Below, piece by piece: positions 7,824 to 17,395 of a stretch of 64,000 nucleotides of DNA. The notes beneath the pieces were generated by a model. The model ran no database searches and was not told the origin of the DNA. It worked only from the letters and a program-made list of their open reading frames with translations. The first letter of the stretch is position 1; each line of letters begins with the position of its first letter. A program made the translations under genes and the position numbers. Source of the DNA: Cochlodiniinecator piscidefendens (GTDB lineage: Bacteria > Pseudomonadota > Alphaproteobacteria > Rhodobacterales > Rhodobacteraceae); contig NZ_JAAOIE010000005.1 of assembly GCF_011326755.1 (NCBI RefSeq), forward strand, positions 124,001-188,000. The letters run 5' to 3'.

Positions 7824-10253
7824 GTGTACTGGAATCCTCTTTCAATAAACTACCTTATTGAAATCGTTATGATGTTCAGCGTCTTCGGTTATTTCTCTTA
7901 CCATCTGGTTCGTAAAAGGGATACATGGCAGGAAACCCGAAGCACAGGTTTAGTGGCATTGGCAGCACTTGGCGGCACAATGTCAACGCTGCTGCAGATG
8001 TTTTCAATCTCATTGCACCCTTCCACTGGCAATTTGGTATTGCCTTGGGTGGGCCCCGCTGGTGCAATTGGGATGTCGGGTTTTTTACTTTTTGCCTACT
8101 ATTTTCAAGGCCCATCGGGGCTGGGTAAACGGGGTGGTGTGGCATTGGTTTTGGCGCTCACCGCGCTTGTATCTCTAGAATTGCTGATTGCTACCGAACG
8201 ATGGGTGTTGGTGCGTACTGGGGTCATCGAGTTTCGGGAAGCCTGGGTGGACATCCCATTTGCTGTGGGTTTTTGTTTCTCGTGGTTATTTTTTGCGGCC
8301 CATCTGGCCAGAACGATAGTGAAGGAAAGAAACGTTTCATTCTGCATGGGAATGTGGCGCGCGATAAAGGCTATTGCTTGGCCTCCTACAAAATTAAGCG
8401 GGGAGGCTGCGGTGGCTCGAAGTTTCTTTTATGTTTCGACCATGCCGCTTCTTCTTGCTGTGTGCTTATTATTACGAAGCTACGGCATTATTGATTGGCT
8501 TATGGCAGAGGTACTCGCCTGTTGGTTTTTCTTATTGTTGGTTGCCAGCTTTGCTTTGACCTATTTGAACTACGTCCCTGAACAATCTTCTATCCGGGTC
8601 AAGGTCATCGGCATCACTTTGATCTCTATTCTGTCCATTCTCTGCGGGATTTCCTGGATTGTTGGATCGGTGTCTGTTGAGGGCTTCAAAAGCGCATACA
8701 TGCCCTCAGATCAGTCAGCGATCCGTTTCGCACCTGATGGCAATGGACGTTATTTAGTCACATCTATGGATTACAGGTTCGAAACCGGGTTCGGTAATGA
8801 GATTGACACGCCTGACCACGAGATAGAGCTTCCGTTCGAGTTCCCCTTTTTCGAAGAGAGCTACAGTACACTGTTCGTGCACAGTGCTGGAATTATCGGG
8901 TTTGATCACCTGCCGGTATGGCGCGATGTTGAAAATAATTTCGGTCCACAGCCTGCTATTTTTGCAATGGCGGTCGCGCTCATCGAAACATCGACCGGTG
9001 AGGGCGCCGTTGATAGTGGTCTATTTTATGAAGGAGAGCAGGACCAAGTCACCATCACGTGGAATCGGCTTGTTTCCGAGTTCAGCCCAAATGAAGAATA
9101 TACCTTTCAATTACGGCTTTACCGCGATGGGATCATAGACCTGGTTTTCAAAGACATACCGCAAGAATTAACGCCGGATGTTTACCGCGCCCATTTCACA
9201 CCGATGATGATGGGGATCGTTCCAGCGTTTCAGGGGCGGGATATGTCAGCGATCCGGTTTTCAAGTGATCTACCCTTTGAAACGTCTATCAGACAAGGTG
9301 TGATTGAATATCATCGACTTGACTTTCTAACATATCTTGATCGGATTTATGCCCCTATCGCCTACTTTATTCTCGCCTCCAGTTTGGCTATTTTCCTCAT
9401 TTTCCCGCGGTTTTTCCGCATCAATTTGGATTTACCACTAAAACAGCTTATCTGGTCCGTACAACAAATTATGGATGGAAAACTGACCACGGAAGTCGGG
9501 ATATCGCATCGCGACGAAATCGGTTTTTTGGCGGTTTCATTTAAAAAGATGGCCGCAGCACAAAGTGATTTAATTTTAACCTTAGAAGAGAAAGTAGAAC
9601 GTCGAACGTCCGAAGTCACGGAATATGCAGCGAAGAACGCACGCTTAGTTGAGAGAAACCGACTTTCGAGGGATTTACATGACGCCGTCAGCCAAACCCT
9701 ATTCTCAGCAAATTTGATTGCGAGTTCTTTGCCGGACCTGATGGATAAAGATCCGAAGCAAGGCCTTAACGCGTTGGAAGATATTCAACGATTGAACAAG
9801 GAGGCCCTAGTGGAAATGCGACAAATGTTGTTGGACCTTCGCCCAGAAAAATTAGCAGAATCTCCTCTTGGTCTCCTGTTGGAGGCTTTGGCCCACGATA
9901 TTGAAAGCAAGTTTTCGGTGCATATTTCTCTCCAAGTTGCATCGGATGTAGTGCTTCCTGAGGCAGTACAGCTGACTTTCTACAGAATTGCTCAGGAAAG
10001 TTTGACGAATGCTGCAAAACATGCCCGAGCGAACCAGATCGAAATGATTTTCGACGGGATGGAAAAGCAGGCCATGTTGTCAGTCAATGACGATGGCATT
10101 GGCTTTGACACTGTTGCACAGGAACCCGGTCACATGGGGCTACAGATCATGAATGAACGTATAGGTGATGTGGGCGGGTCGTTGGAAATCGAAAGTAAGC
10201 CTGGTCATGGCTGCCAAGTGACCGCGATCTGGTTTGAAAAAGGCGCAAGCTAA
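7824..10253 (+). CDS. NarL/DegS-type sensor histidine kinase with large periplasmic domain
   Basis: About 809 residues. The first 280 hold roughly eight hydrophobic segments. Residues about 285-510 form an extracytoplasmic domain containing ELPFEFPFFEESYSTLFVHS and YTFQLRLYRDGIIDLVFKDI, a pattern seen in all-beta extracellular domains of secreted bacterial proteins. A last membrane helix (IAYFILASSLAIFLIF) leads to a HAMP linker (LIWSVQQIMDGKLTTEV), a HisKA_3 dimerisation domain with the phospho-accepting His in RNRLSRDLHDAVSQ, and an HATPase domain (ESLTNAAKHARA, NDDGIGFD, HMGLQIMNERI). GTG 7824 is preferred over an upstream TTG because AAGAGG sits just before it. The response regulator at 11459 is the probable partner. 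Confidence 0.85.
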   Translation: MYWNPLSINYLIEIVMMFSVFGYFSYHLVRKRDTWQETRSTGLVALAALGGTMSTLLQMFSISLHPSTGNLVLPWVGPAGAIGMSGFLLFAYYFQGPSGLGKRGGVALVLALTALVSLELLIATERWVLVRTGVIEFREAWVDIPFAVGFCFSWLFFAAHLARTIVKERNVSFCMGMWRAIKAIAWPPTKLSGEAAVARSFFYVSTMPLLLAVCLLLRSYGIIDWLMAEVLACWFFLLLVASFALTYLNYVPEQSSIRVKVIGITLISILSILCGISWIVGSVSVEGFKSAYMPSDQSAIRFAPDGNGRYLVTSMDYRFETGFGNEIDTPDHEIELPFEFPFFEESYSTLFVHSAGIIGFDHLPVWRDVENNFGPQPAIFAMAVALIETSTGEGAVDSGLFYEGEQDQVTITWNRLVSEFSPNEEYTFQLRLYRDGIIDLVFKDIPQELTPDVYRAHFTPMMMGIVPAFQGRDMSAIRFSSDLPFETSIRQGVIEYHRLDFLTYLDRIYAPIAYFILASSLAIFLIFPRFFRINLDLPLKQLIWSVQQIMDGKLTTEVGISHRDEIGFLAVSFKKMAAAQSDLILTLEEKVERRTSEVTEYAAKNARLVERNRLSRDLHDAVSQTLFSANLIASSLPDLMDKDPKQGLNALEDIQRLNKEALVEMRQMLLDLRPEKLAESPLGLLLEALAHDIESKFSVHISLQVASDVVLPEAVQLTFYRIAQESLTNAAKHARANQIEMIFDGMEKQAMLSVNDDGIGFDTVAQEPGHMGLQIMNERIGDVGGSLEIESKPGHGCQVTAIWFEKGAS

Positions 10254-10428
10254 CCTTCGCTCTCTAAAGGGCGTAAGGGTGCGTTTACATTTTGTTCGGA
10301 AGCATTCTTGGAAAAGTAGGAGAAACTATACGCCTGTACAGGGGTGCCTGTTGGCTTGGTTAGTTCCCTGAGTAGACCGACATACCTATCCATGAAGGTA
10401 CTAAAATCTCAAAATAGGTAACTATGTT

Positions 10429-10794
10429 ATGAAAAATTATCTCCCAAAATTGGTGCTTTCGGCGGCTATTACATTAAGCGGTGTTTTTGTATCCACAACA
10501 GCCATGGCGTATTCTGATGGTTGCAATGGGCTGAGTGGTTACTACGGCGCTAGCACTGCAATAGTCGTAAGTGAAAATCCAATTTCGGGTAACATGTACG
10601 GCATTAGTCTTGTGCGGGTGAGCCTTAACCTACCCAATGCATACGGAACATGCGAAGGCAACAGAACGACGCTCCACATTCCTGCGGATAACAACAATGG
10701 GGCGTATACCCTCGAGGGTACTTTCAACAGTGAAAATAATTCAGTGTCTTGGACCGACAATACAACTTGGACCAAGCAGTTTCTGACACAATAG
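10429..10794 (+). CDS. Small secreted protein of unknown function
   Basis: 121 residues: a clear Sec signal peptide (LVLSAAITLSGVFVSTTAMA) and a mature region of about 93 residues rich in Asn, Thr, Ser and Gly with two cysteines (DGCNGL, YGTCEGN). It probably folds as a small beta-rich periplasmic or extracellular protein; no family was recognised. It lies between the histidine kinase and its likely response regulator, so it may be a ligand-binding or target protein of that system. No strong Shine-Dalgarno is visible upstream. Confidence 0.6.
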   Translation: MKNYLPKLVLSAAITLSGVFVSTTAMAYSDGCNGLSGYYGASTAIVVSENPISGNMYGISLVRVSLNLPNAYGTCEGNRTTLHIPADNNNGAYTLEGTFNSENNSVSWTDNTTWTKQFLTQ

Positions 10795-10923
10795 AACGTC
10801 AAAATCTGTCGGGGCATATCTATCCGGCTCCAATTCCGTTGGGGACGGTTTTCCCAATTGGTATTTGTCACCAATCGCCAAAACGCCAAACAAACTTAGC
10901 AATACTTTAAGGAATAATACGAG

Positions 10924-11334
10924 ATGACGATGATAAAACAGATGCTTTCTGCATTCATGATAACAGTAGGTTTGATCGCATTTTCAACCTCAGCAAAAGC
11001 TGAGCCAATATTGCAAATCTTAGACAGAAACTTTAACTACCTACAAGGTTATGCTTACGACTTAGGGGTTATACCGGTCGGCCAAACCACGTCATTTGAA
11101 ATGGATTATTTGAACGATGGCGACTTCCCTCTTGTCGTGTACCACGTGAGATCGAGCAGTCATAGAACAAGGATGGATCAGGCCGCTGAGCAAGTGTTAC
11201 ACCCTGGGGCGCCTTCGTATTTTACCGGAACGGTTACCACCCACCAACCTGGTCATGGTCGAAGCCGCATTGACATTTTCAGCAATGCTTCTGATCGACC
11301 TACTAGTATTGAAATTAGATGGTTTGGGGAATAA
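10924..11334 (+). CDS. Secreted DUF1573-like (Ig/HYDIN-type) protein
   Basis: 136 residues with a signal peptide ending SAKAEP. The mature part contains YDLGVIPVGQTTSFEMDYLN followed by DGDFPLVVYHV, which matches the opening strands of DUF1573/HYDIN-type immunoglobulin folds ('fdfG.v..G....f.f.N.Gd.pL.I'). The region then continues with TGTVTTHQPGHGRSRIDIFS and SIEIRWFG, consistent with the last strands. Such domains bind or cap other proteins outside the cytoplasm. The start has AAGGA at suitable distance. It sits directly upstream of the response regulator and is the third secreted product in this locus. Confidence 0.6.
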   Translation: MTMIKQMLSAFMITVGLIAFSTSAKAEPILQILDRNFNYLQGYAYDLGVIPVGQTTSFEMDYLNDGDFPLVVYHVRSSSHRTRMDQAAEQVLHPGAPSYFTGTVTTHQPGHGRSRIDIFSNASDRPTSIEIRWFGE

Positions 11335-11458
11335 GGGTTTGTTATAAAATCGTAAAATATTTCTTGCATCTGCTATTTCGTGGGTGCGAGATGGTACCGA
11401 ACCAACCGGTATTGACCACACAACGATTGTGAGCTTCATTTAAGCGCTACAGAAGTAG

Positions 11459-12172
11459 ATGCCGCGATACCGGAATTTGTCACCCGAACATGTTAGTCTC
11501 TCTATGCAACCAGAAAATGTAATCCGAATTCTGCTCGCCGACGATCATATGGTCGTGCGCAAAGGCTTGCATCATGTTCTAGCGACTGCGCCAGATCTGG
11601 AGGTCATCGATGAGGCCGAGAGCGGGGAGGAGGCCCTGTACCTCTGTCAAAAACACAAACCGGATGTCTTGTTGATGGATGTACAGATGGACGGACTTGG
11701 CGGTATCGAGGCTACACGCCTAGTGCTTCAGCATCATCCTGCGGTTCGGGTGATTGGCCTGAGTACATTTGCAGATCCGGGGGTGGTCAGTGACATGATG
11801 TCTGCTGGAGCAAAAGGATATCTGCTAAAAGACGTATCTGCCAATGAGCTAGCGGATGCAATCCGTCGCATCCATGTTGGTGAAATCGTCCTTTCGTCAG
11901 CTGTGCCGTATCCCGCAAGTGGGGTCGAAAAGACAGTAGCCGACTCCAGCATTACCGAAACGGTTATGGCTATGGGTGTACAACAGAAGCGTGTTCTTGC
12001 GCTTTTAACCAAAGGACTCACAAACCCTGAAATTGCGGCACATATGAAAGTATCGCTGCCGACAGCCCGATACCACGTCAGTGCAATTTTGCAAAAACTG
12101 GATGTCTCCAATCGGGTAGAGGTCGTTGCGATGGCAATCCGTTTGGGATTGATTAGTGAAGATGATTTTTGA
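11459..12172 (+). CDS. NarL/LuxR-family response regulator
   Basis: 237 residues. Receiver domain: acidic pair in ILLADDHMVVRKG, phospho-acceptor Asp in VLLMDVQMDG (about residue 70), Thr/Ser switch in IGLSTFA and Lys in KGYLLKD. The C-terminal LuxR-type helix-turn-helix reads LLTKGLTNPEIAAHMKV and TARYHVSAILQKL. The alternative ATG at 11504 would start closer to the receiver domain (MQPENVIRIL) and fits family length better; neither start has a clear ribosome site. It is the natural partner of the HisKA_3 kinase upstream, although three secreted genes or gaps intervene. Confidence 0.9.
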   Translation: MPRYRNLSPEHVSLSMQPENVIRILLADDHMVVRKGLHHVLATAPDLEVIDEAESGEEALYLCQKHKPDVLLMDVQMDGLGGIEATRLVLQHHPAVRVIGLSTFADPGVVSDMMSAGAKGYLLKDVSANELADAIRRIHVGEIVLSSAVPYPASGVEKTVADSSITETVMAMGVQQKRVLALLTKGLTNPEIAAHMKVSLPTARYHVSAILQKLDVSNRVEVVAMAIRLGLISEDDF

Positions 12173-12512
12173 CGAAATTAAATTATGGGCCTGCCTAGTG
12201 CTTGATGAAGCAGACGCGGCGGAACAAGGGCGCTTTTTGATTGATTTGAGCAAAGCTTAACAATTGGGCAAACAGGCGGCGAAACGGAAAAATACTGGTA
12301 TCAATTCCGGATCTGACCTTTTGGAGAGCAAGGCCAAACAACTCTATGAGCGGCCAATGCAAATTGAGGTCGCTTCCAAACCCGTTCACCAAGGCCAGAG
12401 CGAGGGAGACATCAAACTGGCAAATAGCGCACCGACGCCAACGCACTGGTGGCACTGGACGATGTGCCTGCTCAAACGCCAGATGGTCGTTTGCCAACAT
12501 GGTGTCGGATGG

Positions 12513-13546
12513 CTGGATATGGATCACCGACCGGATCGATTTGCCTGCGTGTAGTAGATCAAACGCTGTGTTGATCTGTTCATGGGTCATGTTGTGGGTG
12601 ATGTAGGGATCGACGTCAAAGTCACCGCGGAGCCACTCGTCGACCATGCCGGGCAACTGACTGCGTCCAAGTACGCGACCTGCGCCAGACGCGGCCGGTA
12701 ACCAACTGAAAGGGGCGTCGCGATTTCCTCGCCTGCACCTGCTACGCCGATCACGGTGCATTCGAAGGAATAGTCTACACCACCGTTAGTCATCTCGACG
12801 ATCACGTCCTGGGTAGGTTGTGAGAATTCAATCGGATTGATGCACGCGTGCGCGCCCAGTGATTTCGCTAACGCGAATTTGTTCGGGTTCGTGTCAACAC
12901 CGATGATACGGGATGCACCTTGCATTTTCGCACCTTGAATGACCGCCATGCCCACGGCACCGAGACCACAGACTGCGACCGTCGCCCCCGGTTCAACCTT
13001 GGCCGTATTGCGTACTGCCCCCATGCCCGTCGGAATGGCGCACCCCATAACTGACGCTTTGGCCAGCGGCGCTTCGTTTGAAATCTTTGCTACGGCGATC
13101 TCTGGTAATACGGTATATTCAGCGAAGGTTGAGGTGCTCATGTAATGATGGATCATTTTTCCTTTGTAGCTGAACCGTGAGGTGCCGTTAGGCATAACCC
13201 CCTGTCCTTGGGTTTTACGTATGGTCTGGCAAAGATTGCTCTTGCCCGATTTGATATAGGGGCAGTTAGGATCCTCAGGCGTATAAAGAGGCATCACGTG
13301 GTCGCCGGGCTTGACCGAAGTGACGCCCGCACCCAGTTCCTCGATGATGCCGACGGCCTCGTGACCAAAGACAGCAGGGAAAAGTCCTTCGGGGTCTGCA
13401 CCCGACAGGGTGAACATGTCAGTGTGGCAAAGGCTGGTGGTTACGATCCGGATCAAAACTTCGCCCTCCTTCGGGCCGTCCAGATCGATCTCTTCGATTT
13501 CGAGTGGGCAGTTCGGTTCTCATGCGACGGCGGCGCGGATTTTCAT
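12513..13546 (-). pseudogene. Decayed class III alcohol dehydrogenase (FrmA/AdhI-like)
   Basis: The original ATG is at 13546 (MKIRAAVA), but codon 9 is TGA where relatives have Trp. The main open stretch runs from [17 protein letters not shown] through [19 protein letters not shown] (NAD-binding) to GGVDYSFEC. After this about 17 residues are missing, and the remainder lies in other frames: [10 protein letters not shown] in one, then [17 protein letters not shown] to AGKSIRSVIHIQ (ending near 12513) in another. The last frame has no stop at the family's C-terminus and reads on to 12195. A nonsense change, a deletion and at least two frameshifts show it is dead. The intact enzyme would oxidise S-(hydroxymethyl)glutathione or related alcohols. 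Confidence 0.85.
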
Positions 13547-13563
13547 GACTCATCTCGTTCTTA

Positions 13564-13591
13564 TTATGATATATGTTGTGTTATATCATAA
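13564..13591. promoter_or_regulatory. Perfect 10-bp palindrome upstream of the adh remnant
   Basis: TTATGATATA (13564-13573) and TATATCATAA (13582-13591) are exact inverted repeats around an 8-base spacer, lying 18 bases upstream of the dehydrogenase start codon and between it and the divergent GlxA-type remnant. It is best explained as the old operator or promoter region of the now broken divergent pair. The TTATGAT core is shared with the palindrome at 17396-17433. Confidence 0.5.
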
Positions 13592-13666
13592 CTATTATAG
13601 TGTGAGGAAGCCAACCCCTTCCTTCTGCCAAACAACGGGCCGTATTGGTCACCAATAGGGGTATAG

Positions 13667-13920
13667 ATGTCGAACGATCAGGGACTAGCTTCTAAGATGA
13701 ACCAAAGGCGACAGGTGGTGCTGCTCGCCTATCCGGGTTTCAAGACTTTAGAAGCGTCGGGGCCACTTAGCGTTCTTGGTTAGGGGGCTGGGTCATTATC
13801 GCTTCTTGCCCATGGTGCGCTGCGGACAAGGCGCCAAATCGTTAGCCATGTCCAGCGCAGGGGCCGGGCTTCAATGGCAGTGGTGGAACAGGAGGGGATG
13901 GTTGCTACAGTTTGTCATGG
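13667..13920 (+). pseudogene. GlxA/AraC-family regulator, N-terminal fragment
   Basis: ATG 13667 opens a frame that reads RRQVVLLAYPGFKTLEASGP and then LSVLG before TAG at 13781. This is the first strand and helix of the DJ-1/PfpI domain found at the N-terminus of GlxA-type AraC regulators. In another frame downstream, YRFLPMVRCGQ to SSAGAGLQ resembles the next strand of the same domain (usually 'Y.v..vs..GG.v.ssaGl'). The C-terminal AraC domain is absent; the sequence meets the 3' end of the CobW-like remnant at 13922. The GG..TATAGATG context gives a possible ribosome site. The right end of the remnant is approximate. Confidence 0.45.
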
Positions 13921-13921
13921 A

Positions 13922-15069
13922 TCAGAATGGCATCTCGATGGTTTCAGCCATCATTCCGGCAGGCAAGGCATCCGATGCCGCGCCTTCCTCGGTGCGCAGT
14001 AAGAGCATTTCAAGGCCGGCCTTCAGATCAGTTTCTTCCATGTCTCGCGCGATGACGACAACGCGGCTTGTTGTGTCCTTGCCTGGCCAGTTTTTGAGGG
14101 GCACAGGTGCATCGAAGATGTGCTGCACTCCGTGAAAGACAAATGGATACTGCAGCCCTTCGACATGCAAAATACCCTTCATACGTAAGATGTTCGCACC
14201 CTTGAGTGCAATCAGCGTATCCAGCCAGAAGTCGAAGACGTTCGCGGGAATTGGTTCTGTTACCTCGATGGATGCAGAGCTGACCCGGTGATCATGCTGC
14301 TGGTGTTTGGTTGGCACCGAGGGGCTGAAGGTTGTTGTTACTTTAGGCTTTGCGGAGAAGCCTGAAAGATCGGCCAGCGGATCGGGCTTGTTTACCTCTG
14401 TCGCCATCCCCAGCCAACTATCCACCTCAGAAGATGTCACGCCACTGCGCATGGCGGATAGGCCGAAAAGTGTTCCTACTGGCACGCTTCCGTGGTGCGC
14501 AAGGATGTGCTGAGCCGAGGCGTTAAGCTCTTTTAACCGTTTCTCAAATCTGGATAAATCAAAGGGTTCGATGAGATCAGTCTTTGAGAGGATCAGTACG
14601 TCGGCCATAGCGACCTGATGAACCGCCTCGAGCTGCTGATTGAGTGTTTTCATTCCCGTTGCCGCATCTGCAAGCGTGACGACGCCATCCAACCGGAACG
14701 CCTGCGCAATCTGATAATCCGTGCCTAAAGTGTGGATGATTGGGCCCGGATCGGCGATGCCGCTGGTTTCAATCACAACCCTGTCAAAATGTATCTTCCC
14801 GGCGGCGCGCTTTGCGATCAAGCCCACAAGTGTCTTGGTTAAGTCACACAGGATGGCACAGCACAGGCACCCGGATTGCAGCAATACGGTTTCTTCGGCG
14901 GCCTCCTCGATCAGATCATGATCGAGACCTACATCACCGAACTCATTCAGATGACGGCAATCCGGCCAGCCTCTGGATCGCGGATCAGGTGATTGAGCAG
15001 CGTCGTTTTTCCTGCTCCGAGGAAGCCCGTTAATAAAGTGACGGGAATGCGGTTGTCCCCCAATGCCAT
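13922..15069 (-). pseudogene. CobW/COG0523-family GTPase with a one-base frameshift
   Basis: From ATG 15069 the frame encodes [20 protein letters not shown] (Walker A) and [11 protein letters not shown], then meets TGA at 14949-14947. Removing one base relative to relatives explains this: the expected codons are ATC-GTG-AAT-GAG-TTC, here ATC-TG-AAT-GAG-TTC. The continuation in the other frame reads NEFGDVGLDHDLIEEAAEE, the metal-binding SGCLCCAI, the VVIETSGIADPGP switch, LSKTDL (guanine specificity) and a complete C-terminal domain to 13922. COG0523 proteins insert metals or act as metal chaperones. With one clean indel this is a recent lesion, or a sequencing error, unlike the heavily decayed adh next to it. 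Confidence 0.85.
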
Positions 15070-15438
15070 TGTGGCGCTCGCCTCTTCTTAGTCTCTTTCA
15101 AGTGATATTTGATATATTATTGCATAACTTTTTATAAGAGGCACAATACCGCGTTCGGCCATGTTTTGACTGGGGCATGTGGACGTTTATGTAATTTGAT
15201 TGAGTGCGGCAGCTATCCTCAGTTTCTAAATCAGGCATTGATCACAAACGCTTGCTTCTTTGCAACGCTATGCTCCTGGGCCAGAAATTTCGCATGGGCG
15301 GCGAAAGACCGGCGCGCGCTTTGGTGCCTATACCTAAATCGAGTAATCATCGATCTGACCGACCAAACAACAAAAGCTTGTGAAAATAATTATCATAGAA
15401 CATAGTGGGAACATTGTTTCCCGAGCGAGGTATTATTC
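15070..15438. other. AT-rich intergenic region, no gene supported
   Basis: The stretch separates the CobW-like remnant from a LysE exporter. A frame at 15109-15405 has no ribosome site and no recognisable sequence. The AT-rich block 15100-15140 (GATATTTGATATATTATTGC) probably contains the promoter of the old GTPase gene, and 15380-15410 that of the exporter. Confidence 0.5.
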
Positions 15439-16098
15439 ATGGATAGCATTTCACCCTATGTAGCCGGAATCTTTCTTTCCTACGGCGCGTTTTTAATCGC
15501 AATCGCTAGCCCAGGCCCGAACGTTCTCGCCGTGATCGGAACGTCTATGGCTGTTAACCGCCAGTCCGGATTGGCGCTCGCGATGGGTGTGGCGACGGGC
15601 ACGCTTACATGGGCAATGCTGACCGCTGTTGGGCTATCTGCGCTGCTTGCAACTTATGCTTCGGCAATTCTCATAATCAAAGTGTTTGGTGGTCTCTATT
15701 TACTATGGCTCGCCTATAAATCATTTCGTTCTGCTGCGTCAGCGCACGATATTGACGTAAACGAACTGGCTGGAGGTCGCCGGACAACTTGGGGCTATGC
15801 AAGGCGCGGGTATATTATCCAAATGACTAATCCGAAAGCGGCGCTGGCATGGATCGCAATTATCTCGCTAGGTCTTGCACCGGATGCTCCGCTTTGGGTT
15901 GCGGGTGCGATTGTGATTGGTACGTTCATTCTGTCCGTGGTGATCCATCTGATATATGCATTGGTTTTCTCGACCCCCACAATGGTACGTATTTACGGAC
16001 ATGCACGACGGGTTATTCAGGGTACACTCGGTACGTTTTTTGGGTTTGCTGGTTTTCGATTGCTAACAGATCGGGGTGGCGTTTGGGATGCTCGGTGA
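15439..16098 (+). CDS. LysE/RhtB family exporter
   Basis: 219 residues with six hydrophobic segments and the family hallmark in the first loop, AIASPGPNVLAVIGTSMA. The central QMTNPKAALAWIAII matches the second conserved NPK motif. Members export amino acids or small derivatives with proton antiport. The gene stands alone, tail-to-tail with the MFS gene seven bases away. GCGAGG lies 7 bases before the ATG. It is one of five such exporters in this window, and its substrate cannot be inferred. Confidence 0.9.
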   Translation: MDSISPYVAGIFLSYGAFLIAIASPGPNVLAVIGTSMAVNRQSGLALAMGVATGTLTWAMLTAVGLSALLATYASAILIIKVFGGLYLLWLAYKSFRSAASAHDIDVNELAGGRRTTWGYARRGYIIQMTNPKAALAWIAIISLGLAPDAPLWVAGAIVIGTFILSVVIHLIYALVFSTPTMVRIYGHARRVIQGTLGTFFGFAGFRLLTDRGGVWDAR

Positions 16099-16105
16099 TA
16101 CAAGA

Positions 16106-17299
16106 TCATGCCGGCACCATTGTTGATAAATGACCTCGGATCATCAGAATGGCGACCCCGCATAAAATGCATCCGCTTGTCAGCATGATTGTTGTATTCA
16201 GCCCTATCATATCCACCAAAACCCCCATTCCTGCAGTGCCAAGGGTAGCCAATCCCCAAAAGGCAGTTTGATCTACTGCAACGATCAGACCACGATCATT
16301 GACGGGACTGTTGTGTAGATATTTTCCGTAAACCAAGGCTTTGCCCACTTTGACGCCGCCAAAAATGCAGATGATCAGACAAAAAGCCGGAAAGCTGTTC
16401 ACATTGATCAAAATCAACAAGCCTGCGCCATATCCCCCCCATACCCCCAGCGACACAGCACCGGGGCGCACAATTTTGGCCGACATCTGTTTTGCAGCCG
16501 CAGTGGTAAGGATTGCCCCGATCCAAGAGGAAATGCCAATCAGTGCGATCATGTTGCCGTATTCGGGAAACCTTTCACGCAGGATAAGAGGCACGAGAAT
16601 ATAGCCAGCAGGTACAATGATTAAGCCAAGCAATGCGCTAGATAACAGAATATCGAGGTTTTCCGGGCAGTTTCGGTAATGTAGAATGATCCGTCGAAAA
16701 ACCCCGGGTTGCAAATCGGAATGATCGACATAATTTGGTGAATGACCATCCCTGCGGCGCTGATGTGTCTGCAGGAAAATGACACTGATGGCCATCAGTA
16801 TCCCATTTACCACAAAACCGCCTGTTGCAGACAGCAACGGCAGCAGAAGTCCTGAAACATTTCCTGTCAGCTTTGCGATGTTATGTGCCGTTGCAGCCAG
16901 TAGACTGTTGTCCTGAACTGGCTGATCTGTGGCATCGGGAATGAACGTGTCTATGGCTGGGTTAGAAAACGCGCTGACAATCCCCGCTCCAACGCAATAG
17001 AGGAAAAACAATTCGGGGACGAAGCCGAACTGAAGATCCATGAAACCATAGGTGATAAGTATTGCCGCGAAAATGCTGGTTGACATAATATAGCTCAGTC
17101 CTGCGCCCACTCTGTCCGTCAGCGCCCCTCCGAATATGGTGAACACCAGAAATGGAGACAAAACGAGCGCTTGATAGAACCCGATTTCGGTGGCTGTCAG
17201 ATTTGCGTGAAACGCCATGTACCAAGTGAACAGGACCGTCTGGAAACCTTCTCCCCAATGCCAAAAACCGTATGCTCGGAAGAATCTATTCTTAAACAT
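16106..17299 (-). CDS. MFS transporter
   Basis: About 397 residues with twelve hydrophobic segments. The loop between helices 2 and 3 reads GGALTDRVGAG, the usual MFS motif A position, and the protein is split by a hydrophilic centre (THQRRRDGHSPNYVDHSD). No substrate is evident; the layout resembles small-molecule exporters. ATG 17299 (MFKNRFFRAYGFWHW) is chosen because GGAG is placed correctly before it; an upstream extension of 19 residues is possible. The gene is divergent from an XRE-cupin regulator, with a perfect palindrome between them, so control by that regulator is likely. Confidence 0.85.
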   Translation of the reverse strand: MFKNRFFRAYGFWHWGEGFQTVLFTWYMAFHANLTATEIGFYQALVLSPFLVFTIFGGALTDRVGAGLSYIMSTSIFAAILITYGFMDLQFGFVPELFFLYCVGAGIVSAFSNPAIDTFIPDATDQPVQDNSLLAATAHNIAKLTGNVSGLLLPLLSATGGFVVNGILMAISVIFLQTHQRRRDGHSPNYVDHSDLQPGVFRRIILHYRNCPENLDILLSSALLGLIIVPAGYILVPLILRERFPEYGNMIALIGISSWIGAILTTAAAKQMSAKIVRPGAVSLGVWGGYGAGLLILINVNSFPAFCLIICIFGGVKVGKALVYGKYLHNSPVNDRGLIVAVDQTAFWGLATLGTAGMGVLVDMIGLNTTIMLTSGCILCGVAILMIRGHLSTMVPA

Positions 17300-17395
17300 T
17301 GAGGACACTCCACTGTTCTGGGAAAAGTGTAAACTGCGCCGACCGGCGACTTCCAAATTCAGCTAGTTCATCTTAGTAATGTGAGGAGAAATATC

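Noticed and set aside
12195-12761. 188-codon frame on the minus strand
   Set aside because: Its first part is the frameshifted 3' end of the dead alcohol dehydrogenase; the rest is read-through with no family match.
15109-15405. 98-codon frame before the LysE exporter
   Set aside because: TTG start without ribosome site in an AT-rich promoter region; no coding character.
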